Numbered from the stretch's first letter, positions 1-8,986 are shown. The stretch is DNA of 64,000 nt from Weeksellaceae bacterium (GCA_949788275.1 OX460916.1:3100001-3164000); one strand, 5' to 3'. The notes: a model not told the origin generated them from the letters alone. A program made the numbers and translations.

Positions 1-690
1 GTCGGTAATCCAGAATTAAAATCCGAATTTACAAATTCATTTGAAGTAGGTTATTTACAGCGTTTTGGTAAAAACTCAATCTCCGCTAATGCATTCTACC
101 GTTCAATTGAAGATAAAATCTTCCGCTCAATTACCGACGATCCCGATAATCCGTTAGCAGCAGTACAAAAATTTGTCAACTATGATAAAGTGAATGCTTA
201 TGGAGCTGAATTAAGTTTTAACCTAGTGCCTACGAAATGGTGGTCTGCTAACTTAAGTGGTGATTGGACCAACAATACCATTATTGATGTAACCGATCAG
301 GTTGAAAATGAGATTAAAACCGATCGTTTAACAGGACGTTTAAGTAATACATTTAAAGTAAGCCCAGCTATATCAATTCAGCACTTTACCATGTACCAAG
401 GGAAGTATACGTTTATCGAAGGTCAAATGAACGATATGTGGCGAATGGATTTAGGGGCTCGCTATACCTTCATGCAAGGCAAAGCTTCATTAAGTGCTCG
501 TATGAATGATATTTTTAAAACAATGTACGGTCGTTTAGATATGGATAGACCTTATAATGGAAAAGGTGAGTTCCGTTGGGAATCTCAATCGTTCTATGTT
601 GGTTTTACATATAATTTTGGAGGACAAGTGCGTTCTCGAAAAGATGCGCAACAAAACCGTTCTGAAACTTCTGGCGGTGTAGGATTCTAA
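1..690 (+). CDS. Outer-membrane beta-barrel (TonB-dependent receptor-like) protein, C-terminal part
   Basis: The frame is open from the first base, so this is the last 229 residues of a gene that starts before the window. The text reads as alternating strands of a large outer-membrane barrel: a segment like NPELKSEFTNSFEVGY followed by strands such as SANAFYRSIEDKIF and FYVGFTYNFGG. This wording is typical of the OMP_b-brl family and of TonB-dependent receptors in Bacteroidota. The tail after the last strand is polar and rich in Arg, Gln and Ser, which is common in the OMP_b-brl type. Substrate cannot be told from this part. A hairpin terminator follows directly. Confidence 0.8.
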   Translation, partial: VGNPELKSEFTNSFEVGYLQRFGKNSISANAFYRSIEDKIFRSITDDPDNPLAAVQKFVNYDKVNAYGAELSFNLVPTKWWSANLSGDWTNNTIIDVTDQVENEIKTDRLTGRLSNTFKVSPAISIQHFTMYQGKYTFIEGQMNDMWRMDLGARYTFMQGKASLSARMNDIFKTMYGRLDMDRPYNGKGEFRWESQSFYVGFTYNFGGQVRSRKDAQQNRSETSGGVGF

Positions 691-724
691 TTACACTTAT
701 TTGAATATTTTTTAAAACTACTGA

Positions 725-757
725 GTCGGGTTTCTTTAAAGAAACTCGGCTTTTTTT
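725..757 (+). terminator. Rho-independent terminator after the barrel gene
   Basis: A stem of about 10 bp with G:U pairs (GTCGGGTTTC against GAAACTCGGC) with a TTTAAA loop region is followed by seven T. It ends transcription of the barrel gene. Confidence 0.85.
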
Positions 758-852
758 ATGCCTTTTAGCGAAAGTCATCCGTAGATGAATATGAGTGATG
801 AATAATTTTTTTCATTGAAATGGATTAAATCAATCGCGTAACTAATTTTGAT

Positions 853-887
853 AAAAAAACACCAAAGAAAACTCTTGGTGCTTTTTT
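853..887. terminator. Bidirectional terminator downstream of the symporter gene
   Basis: CACCAA and TTGGTG form a stem around GAAAACTC, with a run of A on the left and T on the right, so it can work on both strands. Its main client is the minus-strand symporter gene that stops at 904. Confidence 0.75.
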
Positions 888-903
888 GGTATAGATACAA
901 TAT

Positions 904-2070
904 TTATTTTTTCGCAAATAATTTACTAAGTACTACGGCTATTGCTCCGTCTCCCGTTACATTGGCAGCAGTTCCAAAACTATCCATTGCAATGTATAGG
1001 GCAATCATTAATGCTTGTTGCTCGGGATCAAAACCGAGCATCGATGCAATAATACCAATAGCAGCCATAATTGCTCCTCCTGGTACACCTGGTGCGGCAA
1101 TCATAGCAACTCCTAACATAAGAATAAACCCAAAGAAGGTCACAAAATCAATAGATGTTCCTTGAATAAGCATTAACGCAATACAGCACGAAACTATTTT
1201 TAACATTGAACCCGATAGGTGAATAGTTGCACATAATGGAATACTGAAGTTGGCAATATCATCCTTTACGCCAAGCGATTTTGTTTGCTTTAACGTAATG
1301 GGAATAGTTGCCGCAGAAGATTGGGTTCCTAAAGCGGTGAAATAAGCAGGAAGCATTGTTTTTAACATCGTGAAAGGATTCTTTTTGGCGATCAAACCAG
1401 CCACACAAAATTGAAGCACCAAAAGAAATACATGCATAATAAAGATTACACCAATAATTTTAATGAACACATTGAGAATGGTGAATACTTGTCCAGAATA
1501 ACTCATACTAAGAAAAATTCCAAAAATAAATACCGGTAATAATGGGATAATGAGTTGCTGAATTAAATTGGTAATAATGGTTTCAAAATCATCGGCTAAC
1601 TTCCCAAATGTTGACATAGGCGAGAGTTGACTTAGGCCAATGCCAAATAAAAATGAAAAAACCAATGCGGGCATTACTCCAAATAAAGGTGGGAATTCCA
1701 ACGAAAAATAAGGTGTTAATTCCCTGGTTACTTCGGCTATTTTTAATTGATCAGCCTGCCCTGCCAAAAGGGAAGGGAATATAGCTGTACTTGAAAAATA
1801 GGCTAATAACCCCGAAAATAACGTCGATCCATAGGCAATTAATACCGTTGCTAACAATAATTTCCCTGCGGTTTGCCCTAGCTTTCCAATCGATGGAATA
1901 ATTAATCCAGCAATAATTAATGGAATTAAAAAGTTCAATAGCTCGCTAAAAAAGTCATTGAATGTACTAAATAATCGACCAAACCATTGCGGAATATACG
2001 GCCCAAGAAGAGTTCCAAGAACCAAGGCAAGGATTATTTTTAAGAGTAAACTGTTCTTTAATGTTTGCAT
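904..2070 (-). CDS. Dicarboxylate/amino acid:cation symporter (DAACS family)
   Basis: Inner-membrane secondary transporter of the glutamate/aspartate/dicarboxylate:Na+ or H+ symporter family. The 388 residues are largely hydrophobic, with about eight membrane segments. The family landmarks are visible: the serine-rich hairpin SSAATIP (residues 251-257), the second hairpin containing APGVPGG (326-332), and the substrate/cation segment MDSFGTAANVTGD (362-374). In this family the Asp and Asn of that last segment bind substrate and cation. The length is slightly shorter than the usual 400-430. It is a single-gene unit with its own terminator. Substrate (C4-dicarboxylate, Glu/Asp or Ser/Thr) cannot be assigned. 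Confidence 0.88.
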   Translation of the reverse strand: MQTLKNSLLLKIILALVLGTLLGPYIPQWFGRLFSTFNDFFSELLNFLIPLIIAGLIIPSIGKLGQTAGKLLLATVLIAYGSTLFSGLLAYFSSTAIFPSLLAGQADQLKIAEVTRELTPYFSLEFPPLFGVMPALVFSFLFGIGLSQLSPMSTFGKLADDFETIITNLIQQLIIPLLPVFIFGIFLSMSYSGQVFTILNVFIKIIGVIFIMHVFLLVLQFCVAGLIAKKNPFTMLKTMLPAYFTALGTQSSAATIPITLKQTKSLGVKDDIANFSIPLCATIHLSGSMLKIVSCCIALMLIQGTSIDFVTFFGFILMLGVAMIAAPGVPGGAIMAAIGIIASMLGFDPEQQALMIALYIAMDSFGTAANVTGDGAIAVVLSKLFAKK

Positions 2071-2140
2071 GTGTAGGGAAATGTGAGTTTAAGCTGTTGA
2101 AAGTAATTAATTATTTACGGATAGACCTACTTCAAAGCAT

Positions 2141-2174
2141 AAAAAAAACGACTTCTTTTGGAAGTCGTTTTTTT
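2141..2174 (-). terminator. Terminator of the GDPD-bshC-LysM operon
   Basis: AAACGACTTC and GAAGTCGTTT form a tight stem flanked by A and T runs, just downstream of the LysM gene stop at 2187. The symmetry could also let it work on the other strand. Confidence 0.85.
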
Positions 2175-2186
2175 AGGGTAGTTCTA

Positions 2187-4082
2187 TTATTTTTTTGGCA
2201 AACGCACTAAACGACTCGAGTCGTTGACATAGGCCTTGTTATTACCTGTTTTTTTGTAAGCAAATTTAGAAGCTAGACGGGTGTTTTCACTAGATAGATT
2301 ATTTAAGACATCACCACGGCTGTTCATACGATCAACAATGTCGTAAACAACATCATACCCAAGTTGTTCATAGCGGTTAGGGAAAGAACAGTAGGCATCC
2401 TGAAAATCTTTGATAACGCTTTTTACTTCGGTATCTCTGGTGTTGATTAATCGGGCTGTACTAAAAACAAAACCGAACTCGCGAAATGCATCAATGTTTT
2501 TGGCATTGTCGGGGTTGTACACATCATAAATATCTACCGCTTTAATCCCGTAAGCTTTTAGGTTGTCTTTGTTGAATGTTTTTAACTTATCCAAGTACTG
2601 ACGCCCTAAGGTACTGTTGTCTGAAATTAAGACCGTAGTAATTGGTGTAAAGTACTCTACATCGCCAATCTTTTCATTGGGTTGAACAATTTTTGATGGA
2701 CTGTCAACAATAATTACATTGGCCTTGCTTAATTTCTCCAATTGCTTTTTGGTGTAGTTCGCTAAATCTTGGTGATCATTGTCTGCGATTAAATAAACTT
2801 GCTCTCCAGCAAATGTCTTTTGGATTTCTTCAATAATCTGATCAGCAATAAATTCTTCACGAGGGTTAGCCACTAATACATTGTCGTAACTATTCAGTAA
2901 ATCTTCATTGGCAAAAGGCGAAACAATAGCAATTCCAGAATTGTTTAAGAAGTCAGCTACTTCCATAATATTCTGCGATTGTAGAGGACCAATAATCGCA
3001 TCCACTTTTTCGAATGAATGACTCGAAAGAATCGATTGCATGGTTGTACTTGCTCCTTTGGTATCAATAACTTTTACATGAACGCTTTTACCAGCCTTGC
3101 TCAAGCGATTGAGTGCAATTTTTGCACCTGAGAAAAATTGCATGGCTTCCGAATTCTTAATTTTAGCAGGATTATCCAGCTCGAATGGAAGCATTAAGAC
3201 AAGATTAATTTCATTGTCATTCACTCTTTTTACTTTTCCTGGTTCTGCAAATTTGGTGATTTTAGCTCCAGCTTGTAGTGGAATTTTCAAGGTCATCCCA
3301 GCTTTTAAACCATCGATTAACGAAGGGTTTAAAGCTAATAGTTGGTCCAGTGATGTTGAATAACGCTTAATAATATCGTAGGCAGAATCACCACCTTGTA
3401 CAACATAATTAATGGTTTGCTCTTGAATAGTTACGGTACCCGATTTTTTAGGGAGTGAAATCAACATGCCTTCTTGCAATTCCGATGTTTGTAATACGGG
3501 ATTCTGGGCATATAAATCGTCTACCGTAATTTTATTATTACGGGCAATGGTATATAGTGTTTCTCCTTTTACAACTAAATGACTTCCTGCAGGAACTTTA
3601 ACTGTAGCTGTAGAACCTTGTTTTGGAGGAGTTTTTACATGGGGTTTCGGTAAACGAATGATATCACCTACTTTTAATCCATCTTTTAACTGAACAGGAT
3701 TTAATTGGCGTAATTTTTCTTCCGTTACATGATAGGTGCGTGTAAGGTGGTAAAAATTTTCTTTGGGTTCTATGGTAATATAAAGATAGAAATCATCTTC
3801 ATACGGTGTTTGCTTCTGGTCGGTGGGGGTTGATGTAACGGTTTCCTTTGCAGGAGGTGTTGCTGTTTGGTTACCTTTTCCACCCGGAATAATTAGAATA
3901 TCTCCAGGATGCAATCCTTCTTTTTCAATTATTGGATTGGCTTTGTATAATGCTTCCTGACTGATATTATACGTTTTAGAAATTCCATAAATGGTCTCTT
4001 TAGGCTGAACCGTGTGCGTCTTCTGTTGTGCGTAAAGCACGCTGGCACCTATGAATAATAATAACGAAGCTAATTTTTTCAT
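2187..4082 (-). CDS. LysM-repeat protein with C-terminal periplasmic-binding-like domain
   Basis: The protein has 631 residues, a signal peptide (MKKLASLLLFIGASVLYAQ) and then four LysM repeats at about 22-65, 105-146, 167-212 and 223-268, each with the GDxL/GM.L.IP pattern. The C-terminal half (about 290-600) resembles a type I periplasmic binding fold of the amino-acid ABC receptor type, with alternating strand/helix segments such as VDAIIGPLQSQNIMEVADFL. LysM binds peptidoglycan, so the protein is probably wall-anchored in the periplasm. This fusion is common in Flavobacteriia, but its ligand is unknown. It is the last gene of an operon, 40 bp after bshC. Confidence 0.85.
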   Translation of the reverse strand: MKKLASLLLFIGASVLYAQQKTHTVQPKETIYGISKTYNISQEALYKANPIIEKEGLHPGDILIIPGGKGNQTATPPAKETVTSTPTDQKQTPYEDDFYLYITIEPKENFYHLTRTYHVTEEKLRQLNPVQLKDGLKVGDIIRLPKPHVKTPPKQGSTATVKVPAGSHLVVKGETLYTIARNNKITVDDLYAQNPVLQTSELQEGMLISLPKKSGTVTIQEQTINYVVQGGDSAYDIIKRYSTSLDQLLALNPSLIDGLKAGMTLKIPLQAGAKITKFAEPGKVKRVNDNEINLVLMLPFELDNPAKIKNSEAMQFFSGAKIALNRLSKAGKSVHVKVIDTKGASTTMQSILSSHSFEKVDAIIGPLQSQNIMEVADFLNNSGIAIVSPFANEDLLNSYDNVLVANPREEFIADQIIEEIQKTFAGEQVYLIADNDHQDLANYTKKQLEKLSKANVIIVDSPSKIVQPNEKIGDVEYFTPITTVLISDNSTLGRQYLDKLKTFNKDNLKAYGIKAVDIYDVYNPDNAKNIDAFREFGFVFSTARLINTRDTEVKSVIKDFQDAYCSFPNRYEQLGYDVVYDIVDRMNSRGDVLNNLSSENTRLASKFAYKKTGNNKAYVNDSSRLVRLPKK

Positions 4083-4122
4083 GCAAATGAATTTTCGGTT
4101 TAAATATACGAAATTTGTTGGT

Positions 4123-5724
4123 TTATAGGTCTTGATTTAAAGTCATTACAAGAAACTTTTGCTCAAAAGGCAAGAGGTTTTCATAAATCCATTCAATAAA
4201 ATGCGGTAGATTGACAATAGGAAAATCCGCAAAATTCTGATGTCGTTCTTGAAGACTATTTTCTTGATGTAAGCCTAAAAGTAATTGAGAAACGCGTTCT
4301 TGATAGGTTTTTTGTTCGCGTACTTCGGCTCTTATTAAGCGTTGCTGAATTTTCTCAAATCCTTTTAATTGTTTTGCTTTTTGAGCCTGAATCATGTTAG
4401 TGAAAGAAACATCGGTCGATTCTCCTAAAGCTTCCAATTCCTCAAAGATAGCTTTTAATCGTTCATTAAAAGCAGGCAGTTGAGGTGCTATGTTAGATTC
4501 TTCCATCGCCTTTCGTTGCGTAATGCGTTGGCTATTGGTGAAAAGATCTTCCGTGCTTAAACCTAAATTTAGTTGTTGTTTATATTGTTTTTCAGTACGA
4601 ATAAGAACCGAATTCCGAAGGGTTAATATAGGGAAATCTAAACCGAATGTACGAAACATCGTATTCAGTTGTAACCAATAGGCCAATTCACCGCCACCGC
4701 CTATGTAAGCGATATTAGGTAAAATTGTTTCTTGATATACAGGTCGTAAAATTACATTGGGACTAAATTTTTCTGGAAATTGCTTCAATTCGGTTATTAA
4801 TTCGTCTGCTGTAAATTTTAAGGGTGTATTATGAATGGTATAAATATCGTTTTCTAAAATTATACGCTCTCGGGAGTTGTCATCTGCGATATAAAATAAA
4901 TTGATCTCGCGTGGATTGACTTGAATGGGATACCCCAAGTTGGTCAGTTTTTCGTTCTGTTTAAGAACCTCCTGGTAAGCTGTTGAATGCATCAATTCCT
5001 TTTCAAAGGTAGGAATCATAACTTCTTTCAAGGCCGAATCATCGCCATCAATCATCAGTAAGCCATATTCACCAAATAGTGCTTGAATCAATTTACGGGT
5101 GGCTTCGGTTAATGTATCAGAAGACAAGTAAGATTCATCAATTAATTGCTTCAAACTTGTTTTTTTCTGTCCATTAGGAATAAGAGCTAACAGCTGGCCG
5201 AAAACTTCTTGTAGTCCTGTTGTCGACAAACGACCTACAGGTCCACCATGTGGTTTTTCCCAAACTATTTTTCGGTCTTCAAAGTAGAAATGATTAATTT
5301 CTTCAAAATCGTGATCTTCTGTAGCCATCCAAAAAATGGGCACAAAACGAATTTCTGTTTGTTCAGCATTCATTTCTTTACACAAACGAACTATCTGCAA
5401 TAGTTTGTAAAAAAAGAAGATGGGACCAGAAAAAAGATTCAACTGATGACCTGTTGTTATGGTAACCGTATTGCTATTAGCTAATAATGCTAGATTATTA
5501 ATCTGTGCTTCACTTAAAGAAATCGTATCCAATTGAGCGGTTAATCGTTCAACTAAACGCTTGCGGTGGGGATAGTTTTTTAATTTTTTTCGGGCTTGTT
5601 GTAAATAGGCTTCTTTCGTCGGATAATCCGTATAAAAAGGACGTAATTGTTCTTCTTGATCAACGTAATTCAACATTAATTCAGAAAAGTAATTCGCTTT
5701 ATGGATAGAAATAGTTTCGTTCAT
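4123..5724 (-). CDS. bshC: Bacillithiol biosynthesis cysteine-adding enzyme
   Basis: BshC is thought to add cysteine to glucosaminyl-malate in the last step of bacillithiol synthesis, the low-molecular-weight thiol that replaces glutathione in many Firmicutes and Bacteroidota. The 533-residue length fits the family. Recognisable blocks are ITTGHQLNLFSGP near residue 90, FVPIFWMATEDHDFEEI near 130, and GGGGELAYWLQL near 340. The C-terminal part is a long helical region. The gene starts 3 bp after the GDPD lipoprotein gene stops, so the two are almost certainly co-transcribed. bshA and bshB are not in this window. Confidence 0.92.
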   Translation of the reverse strand: MNETISIHKANYFSELMLNYVDQEEQLRPFYTDYPTKEAYLQQARKKLKNYPHRKRLVERLTAQLDTISLSEAQINNLALLANSNTVTITTGHQLNLFSGPIFFFYKLLQIVRLCKEMNAEQTEIRFVPIFWMATEDHDFEEINHFYFEDRKIVWEKPHGGPVGRLSTTGLQEVFGQLLALIPNGQKKTSLKQLIDESYLSSDTLTEATRKLIQALFGEYGLLMIDGDDSALKEVMIPTFEKELMHSTAYQEVLKQNEKLTNLGYPIQVNPREINLFYIADDNSRERIILENDIYTIHNTPLKFTADELITELKQFPEKFSPNVILRPVYQETILPNIAYIGGGGELAYWLQLNTMFRTFGLDFPILTLRNSVLIRTEKQYKQQLNLGLSTEDLFTNSQRITQRKAMEESNIAPQLPAFNERLKAIFEELEALGESTDVSFTNMIQAQKAKQLKGFEKIQQRLIRAEVREQKTYQERVSQLLLGLHQENSLQERHQNFADFPIVNLPHFIEWIYENLLPFEQKFLVMTLNQDL

Positions 5725-5727
5725 TGT

Positions 5728-6621
5728 TTAATTCTTGTTAATCGTTTCATGGACATCAAGCGCTCGGTCGGTTGCAAATATATCAACGCCCATTTGCTCA
5801 TAGTCCACATAATTTTTATTGCCTCTAGCCGCAGCCTTTTTATCTAAGTTACCCAAGGTTCCTAAAATAACCCATATCCCATGATCATGAATTTTTGCAT
5901 AAAGTGAAGGGTTCGATAATTTAGTTCCTGTAAACGCAATCATTTTATTTTTTCTAATACCACTATTTAACATCGTTTTTACTTCCTGTTCATTTCGCAT
6001 GGCGACAGAAAGTAACATTTCAGGTGCAAGTCGGTGCAATTTTTTAGCTTGGTTCAAGGTGTAACTCACCAAGACAACCTGCTCTTGCATCCCGACAGCC
6101 TTAATCTCCTTTATAAGCTGTTCATAGGGAACCCCTCGTTTTATATCCACCATTAAATAAACCGGTTTGCCCTTTGCCCATTTCAATGCTTCGGTAAAAG
6201 TGGGTATTTTGTAGGGGGTTGTAGAACCAAAGTCATCTACCAAAAAATATTCCTTAATTGTAGTCAGTGGAATCTGATTCACATCTTCTTTACCTGTCGA
6301 CGTTCGTTGAAGCGAATTATCATGCATTAATATAAGCGCATTATCTTTGGTCTGAGCAACATCAATTTCAAAAATCTGAATGCCTTTAGCATACAGATAA
6401 TCCATGGTCTCTAGACTATTTTCAGGATAGTTTTTTAGACCACTTCCTCCTCGGTGAGCGCTTACATAATTCTTCGTTTTTTGTTCAAAAGACTGTTTTA
6501 GAAAATTTTGGACAGAATTTTGTTCATACGCTAAATCATCCGCTTTTGGCTGACAACCAATTATAGCAAAGCTGACTAATATAAACTGAATAAAGAATAA
6601 TGTATTCTTCTTTAGGTACAT
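5728..6621 (-). CDS. Glycerophosphodiester phosphodiesterase lipoprotein
   Basis: This is a GDPD-family enzyme that would hydrolyse glycerophosphodiesters to glycerol-3-phosphate and an alcohol. The N-terminus is a lipoprotein signal ending in FAIIGC, so the enzyme is probably membrane-anchored in the periplasm. The family signature is clear: SAHRGGSGLKNYPENS near residue 55 with the catalytic HR, EIDVAQTKD near 87 with metal-binding Glu and Asp, and LMHDNSLQRTS near 100. A late VDIFATDRA segment closes the TIM barrel. It is first in the operon with bshC and the LysM protein. The functional link to bacillithiol is not obvious. Confidence 0.9.
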   Translation of the reverse strand: MYLKKNTLFFIQFILVSFAIIGCQPKADDLAYEQNSVQNFLKQSFEQKTKNYVSAHRGGSGLKNYPENSLETMDYLYAKGIQIFEIDVAQTKDNALILMHDNSLQRTSTGKEDVNQIPLTTIKEYFLVDDFGSTTPYKIPTFTEALKWAKGKPVYLMVDIKRGVPYEQLIKEIKAVGMQEQVVLVSYTLNQAKKLHRLAPEMLLSVAMRNEQEVKTMLNSGIRKNKMIAFTGTKLSNPSLYAKIHDHGIWVILGTLGNLDKKAAARGNKNYVDYEQMGVDIFATDRALDVHETINKN

Positions 6622-6704
6622 ACGTAAAAAGTTTATTGAACGAATTAATACAATAGTTAAGCTGGTAAATTTATGGCTTATTCATTAACTTAAAATATAA
6701 AATT

Positions 6705-7097
6705 ATGGGACTTAAATCAATTTTAAAGAAAATCACCAATCAAACCGATGAATCATTAGACAAAACCAGTGATCAAATAGATGTGGTCGCTAGAACGCTT
6801 TACAAAACTTCTTCACTCATTGCTGATGAAGCCGTTCATTTTGCAAAAAGCACCTATCATCACATGAAGGATGCAGGTTCTGAAATTTCTGAAAAAACAA
6901 AAGCGTATTCTTCCGAATTAAAAGATAAAGCGAAAGAAGATTTTTCAGAGGTTAAACAAATTGCAACCGATCAAATGAACGAAACAAAGCAGTTTGTAAC
7001 GGAAAATGTCCATAAAATTGAAAATGCATTGAAAGATGACCCTATCGCTGAGCAAACAAATGATAATGAAGACACAGCCTTAAAACAAGACAGTTAA
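6705..7097 (+). CDS. Small helical stress-type protein (YtxH/LEA-like), unknown function
   Basis: A 130-residue, highly charged protein with no signal peptide or membrane segment. Residues about 10-110 form long amphipathic helices with many Lys, Glu, Asp and Ala, in phrases such as SEISEKTKAYSSELKDKAKE and DQMNETKQFVTENVHK. The pattern resembles YtxH-like and late-embryogenesis-abundant-like proteins, which are often stress-induced, but no family is firmly recognised. It is followed after 71 bp by a coiled-coil membrane protein in the same direction, and no terminator is seen between them. Confidence 0.7.
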   Translation: MGLKSILKKITNQTDESLDKTSDQIDVVARTLYKTSSLIADEAVHFAKSTYHHMKDAGSEISEKTKAYSSELKDKAKEDFSEVKQIATDQMNETKQFVTENVHKIENALKDDPIAEQTNDNEDTALKQDS

Positions 7098-7168
7098 TGT
7101 TAATTAGTATTTTTAAACAGTGATTTTGGTGTGGTTTTTGCTCCAGTATCCGTGCTGATAATTTGACA

Positions 7169-8143
7169 ATGAACGAAGAATACAAGGAGCTTGAAACAAA
7201 AACTCACCGACGCAACGAAAGTTTTATCAAAAATTTAATTATATGTGTACTCGCATTTTTGCTGGTAATCACGGTAGGTTATATTGTGTTTGACAGAGAA
7301 ACCAATAGTACAAAATTCTCCGATATGCAGATCGATATTAATAATCTTGAGCGTTCCAGAGAAGTTCTAAAGCAAGAGTTACGCATTACTCGTGCCCAAT
7401 ACGAAGAATCTAAAAACGCCCAATTCGCTAAAGATTCGTCTATTAGTTACCGCGATCGTCTAATTTTTGAAAAACAAAAAGCCATTCAATCTATCCTTAA
7501 TAAGGAAGAAATTGATAAAAAACAGGTCTTAAAAGCCAAAAACTTAATCGTTTCTTTACAAGGTGATATTGCCGATTACAAACTTGAAATTGCCAAACTT
7601 AGAAAAGAGAACCAACAGTTACTTTATAAAAACACCGAATTAACCAAAGAAAAAGAACAAATTTCAGTCGAGAAAAAAACGGTAACCGAAAACCTTGAAC
7701 AAGAAAAAATAGAGCACGATCGTTTGTTGCAAACAACCAATGCAACACTATCCATCTCTAATTATACCATCAAAGGTTTAAAAGTAAAATCGAGTGGACG
7801 TGAAGTGGAAACCGATCGCGCCAAACGAATCAATAAAGTAAGAGTCACCTTCGATATCGACAAAAATTCAAATGCAACTGCAGAAAGCAAAGAGCTCTTT
7901 GTAAGGGTCTACAAACCCGACGGTAAAATAGGGCACTTTGAAGGCGCTGAAAGTGGATTTTTAAAACTCCGCTCTGGCTCTGAAATCGAATACTCAGACA
8001 AAGTAAAAGTGAATTATAATAATACTGATGGAAGCCGTGTTAATTTTGATTGGATCGATTATGATTTTCCGAAAGGCGATTATAAAATAGACATCTATCA
8101 AAACGGATTTAAAATCGGACAAAATACCCTTACTTTAAAGTAA
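7169..8143 (+). CDS. Single-pass coiled-coil membrane protein with conserved C-terminal beta domain (paralogue 1)
   Basis: The 324-residue protein has a cytoplasmic charged N-terminus, one membrane segment at about 24-43 (NLIICVLAFLLVITVGYIVF), a coiled coil from about 50 to 190, and a compact C-terminal domain of about 130 residues. That last domain (from TLSISNYTIKGLKV onward) closely matches the C-terminus of the gene at 45513-46517: both contain the ETxRAxRIxKxRVxFDID motif and end in IYQNGFKI/VYQNGYKI. Function is unknown. The start was taken at ATG 7169; a TTG two codons upstream is also possible. A terminator follows. Confidence 0.8.
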   Translation: MNEEYKELETKTHRRNESFIKNLIICVLAFLLVITVGYIVFDRETNSTKFSDMQIDINNLERSREVLKQELRITRAQYEESKNAQFAKDSSISYRDRLIFEKQKAIQSILNKEEIDKKQVLKAKNLIVSLQGDIADYKLEIAKLRKENQQLLYKNTELTKEKEQISVEKKTVTENLEQEKIEHDRLLQTTNATLSISNYTIKGLKVKSSGREVETDRAKRINKVRVTFDIDKNSNATAESKELFVRVYKPDGKIGHFEGAESGFLKLRSGSEIEYSDKVKVNYNNTDGSRVNFDWIDYDFPKGDYKIDIYQNGFKIGQNTLTLK

Positions 8144-8172
8144 ATTAGATTTTTAAAATAGCAGTAACATAT

Positions 8173-8208
8173 AAGCGATGAAGAACTTAATTTCTCATCG
8201 CTTTTTTA
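8173..8208 (+). terminator. Terminator after the coiled-coil protein gene
   Basis: AAGCGATGA and TCATCGCTT pair across a short loop, followed by six T. Repeat copy A begins right after it. Confidence 0.85.
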
Positions 8209-8210
8209 TT

Positions 8211-8320
8211 TGGGCGCCCCTTTCAGGTCGGGCTATACGCTATATCTTTGCTGCAAGCACATCTCGGTTTATGGCGAAAAAAGGTGGCAGCAAAGGATGC
8301 CGCTCCTATCCCTGGCGCGA
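8211..8320 (+). repeat. Dispersed imperfect-palindrome repeat, copy A
   Basis: This is one of six related elements in the window, reading in the forward direction TGGGCG...CGGGCTAT...(arm)...TATCCCTGGCGCG. The inner stem is CTTTGCTGC (8246-8254) against GCAGCAAAG (8287-8295), with an outer, less perfect pairing of GGGcTA with TATCCC. The loop is about 32 nt and contains CGGTTTATGG, shared with copy E. It lies past a terminator and directly touches a 46-bp palindrome. Confidence 0.85.
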
Positions 8321-8365
8321 TTCAACACTAAAACCGTACAAGCTTGTACGGTTTTAGTGTTGAAT
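8320..8365. repeat. Perfect 46-bp palindrome
   Basis: Every base from 8320 to 8342 pairs with its mirror from 8365 down to 8343, centred on AAGCTT. There is no loop and no T run after it on either strand, so it is not a standard intrinsic terminator. It abuts the right end of repeat copy A and lies between two genes that converge on it. Confidence 0.9.
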
Positions 8366-8414
8366 TATTGAAAACTCGGACAGTATTGGGCATACCCAAT
8401 CCATCCATGGCTCT

Positions 8415-8870
8415 TTATTTACTTTTCTTTAAAATATATTGTTCTGCATTTGGACCACCAATGCGTTGTTGCTTCTCGTCTAATTGGTATATTTCATTAT
8501 CACCCACTAAAAAAGCATTCGGAACGTTTGCTATTTCGTTTAACACAAGCGTATTGCCATCTTTTTCGAAGTGGTAAGTTCCTGCGGTAAACATGGCCTC
8601 TTTGTCAATACCAATTCGTTGGGTCGAATAAACAAAATTATAATCAGGCATCAACTCAAGACTCAATTCGACTTGGCAATCTTCATCAGGGCAAGGTAGT
8701 GTACTCACATACGTACCAAAGTAGTTATTTGCTTTCTCGGCTGTTATTCCACTTGCTACTGGGCTAGGCATAGTTGTTAATTTTTCATCCTCCACCTTCT
8801 TCGTTTCCGTATTACAGCTTACGATAAATAGACTAGCAAAGGCAATTATGGCGACAATTACTTTGTTCAT
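8415..8870 (-). CDS. NlpE-like copper-resistance-type lipoprotein
   Basis: A 151-residue protein with a lipoprotein signal (FASLFIVSC, lipidated Cys at about 19). The core YFGTYVSTLPCPDEDCQVEL (about 51-70) matches the NlpE N-terminal domain, in which the family normally has a CxxC motif (LPCADC); here two extra residues separate the cysteines. NlpE in enterobacteria is an outer-membrane stress sensor and copper-resistance factor. In Bacteroidota such short forms are common, and their role is not established. It is a monocistronic unit. Confidence 0.75.
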   Translation of the reverse strand: MNKVIVAIIAFASLFIVSCNTETKKVEDEKLTTMPSPVASGITAEKANNYFGTYVSTLPCPDEDCQVELSLELMPDYNFVYSTQRIGIDKEAMFTAGTYHFEKDGNTLVLNEIANVPNAFLVGDNEIYQLDEKQQRIGGPNAEQYILKKSK

Positions 8871-8921
8871 GAGTATTGATTTATAAATTAGTCTTAAAGA
8901 TAATCAGAATATTAGCGACAT

Positions 8922-8957
8922 AAAAAAATCCCTCTAATTAATTTAAAGGGATTTTTT
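8922..8957 (-). terminator. Terminator of ndk
   Basis: AAAAATCCCT and AGGGATTTTT pair around CTAATTAATTTAA, with the A run supplying the U tract on the minus strand. Confidence 0.8.
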
Positions 8958-8986
8958 ATATGTATCGTTGATTCGTTTGCTTTCGC

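Noticed and set aside
848-1165. Open frame opposite the symporter gene
   Set aside because: It is antisense to a clear transporter gene and begins in a terminator.
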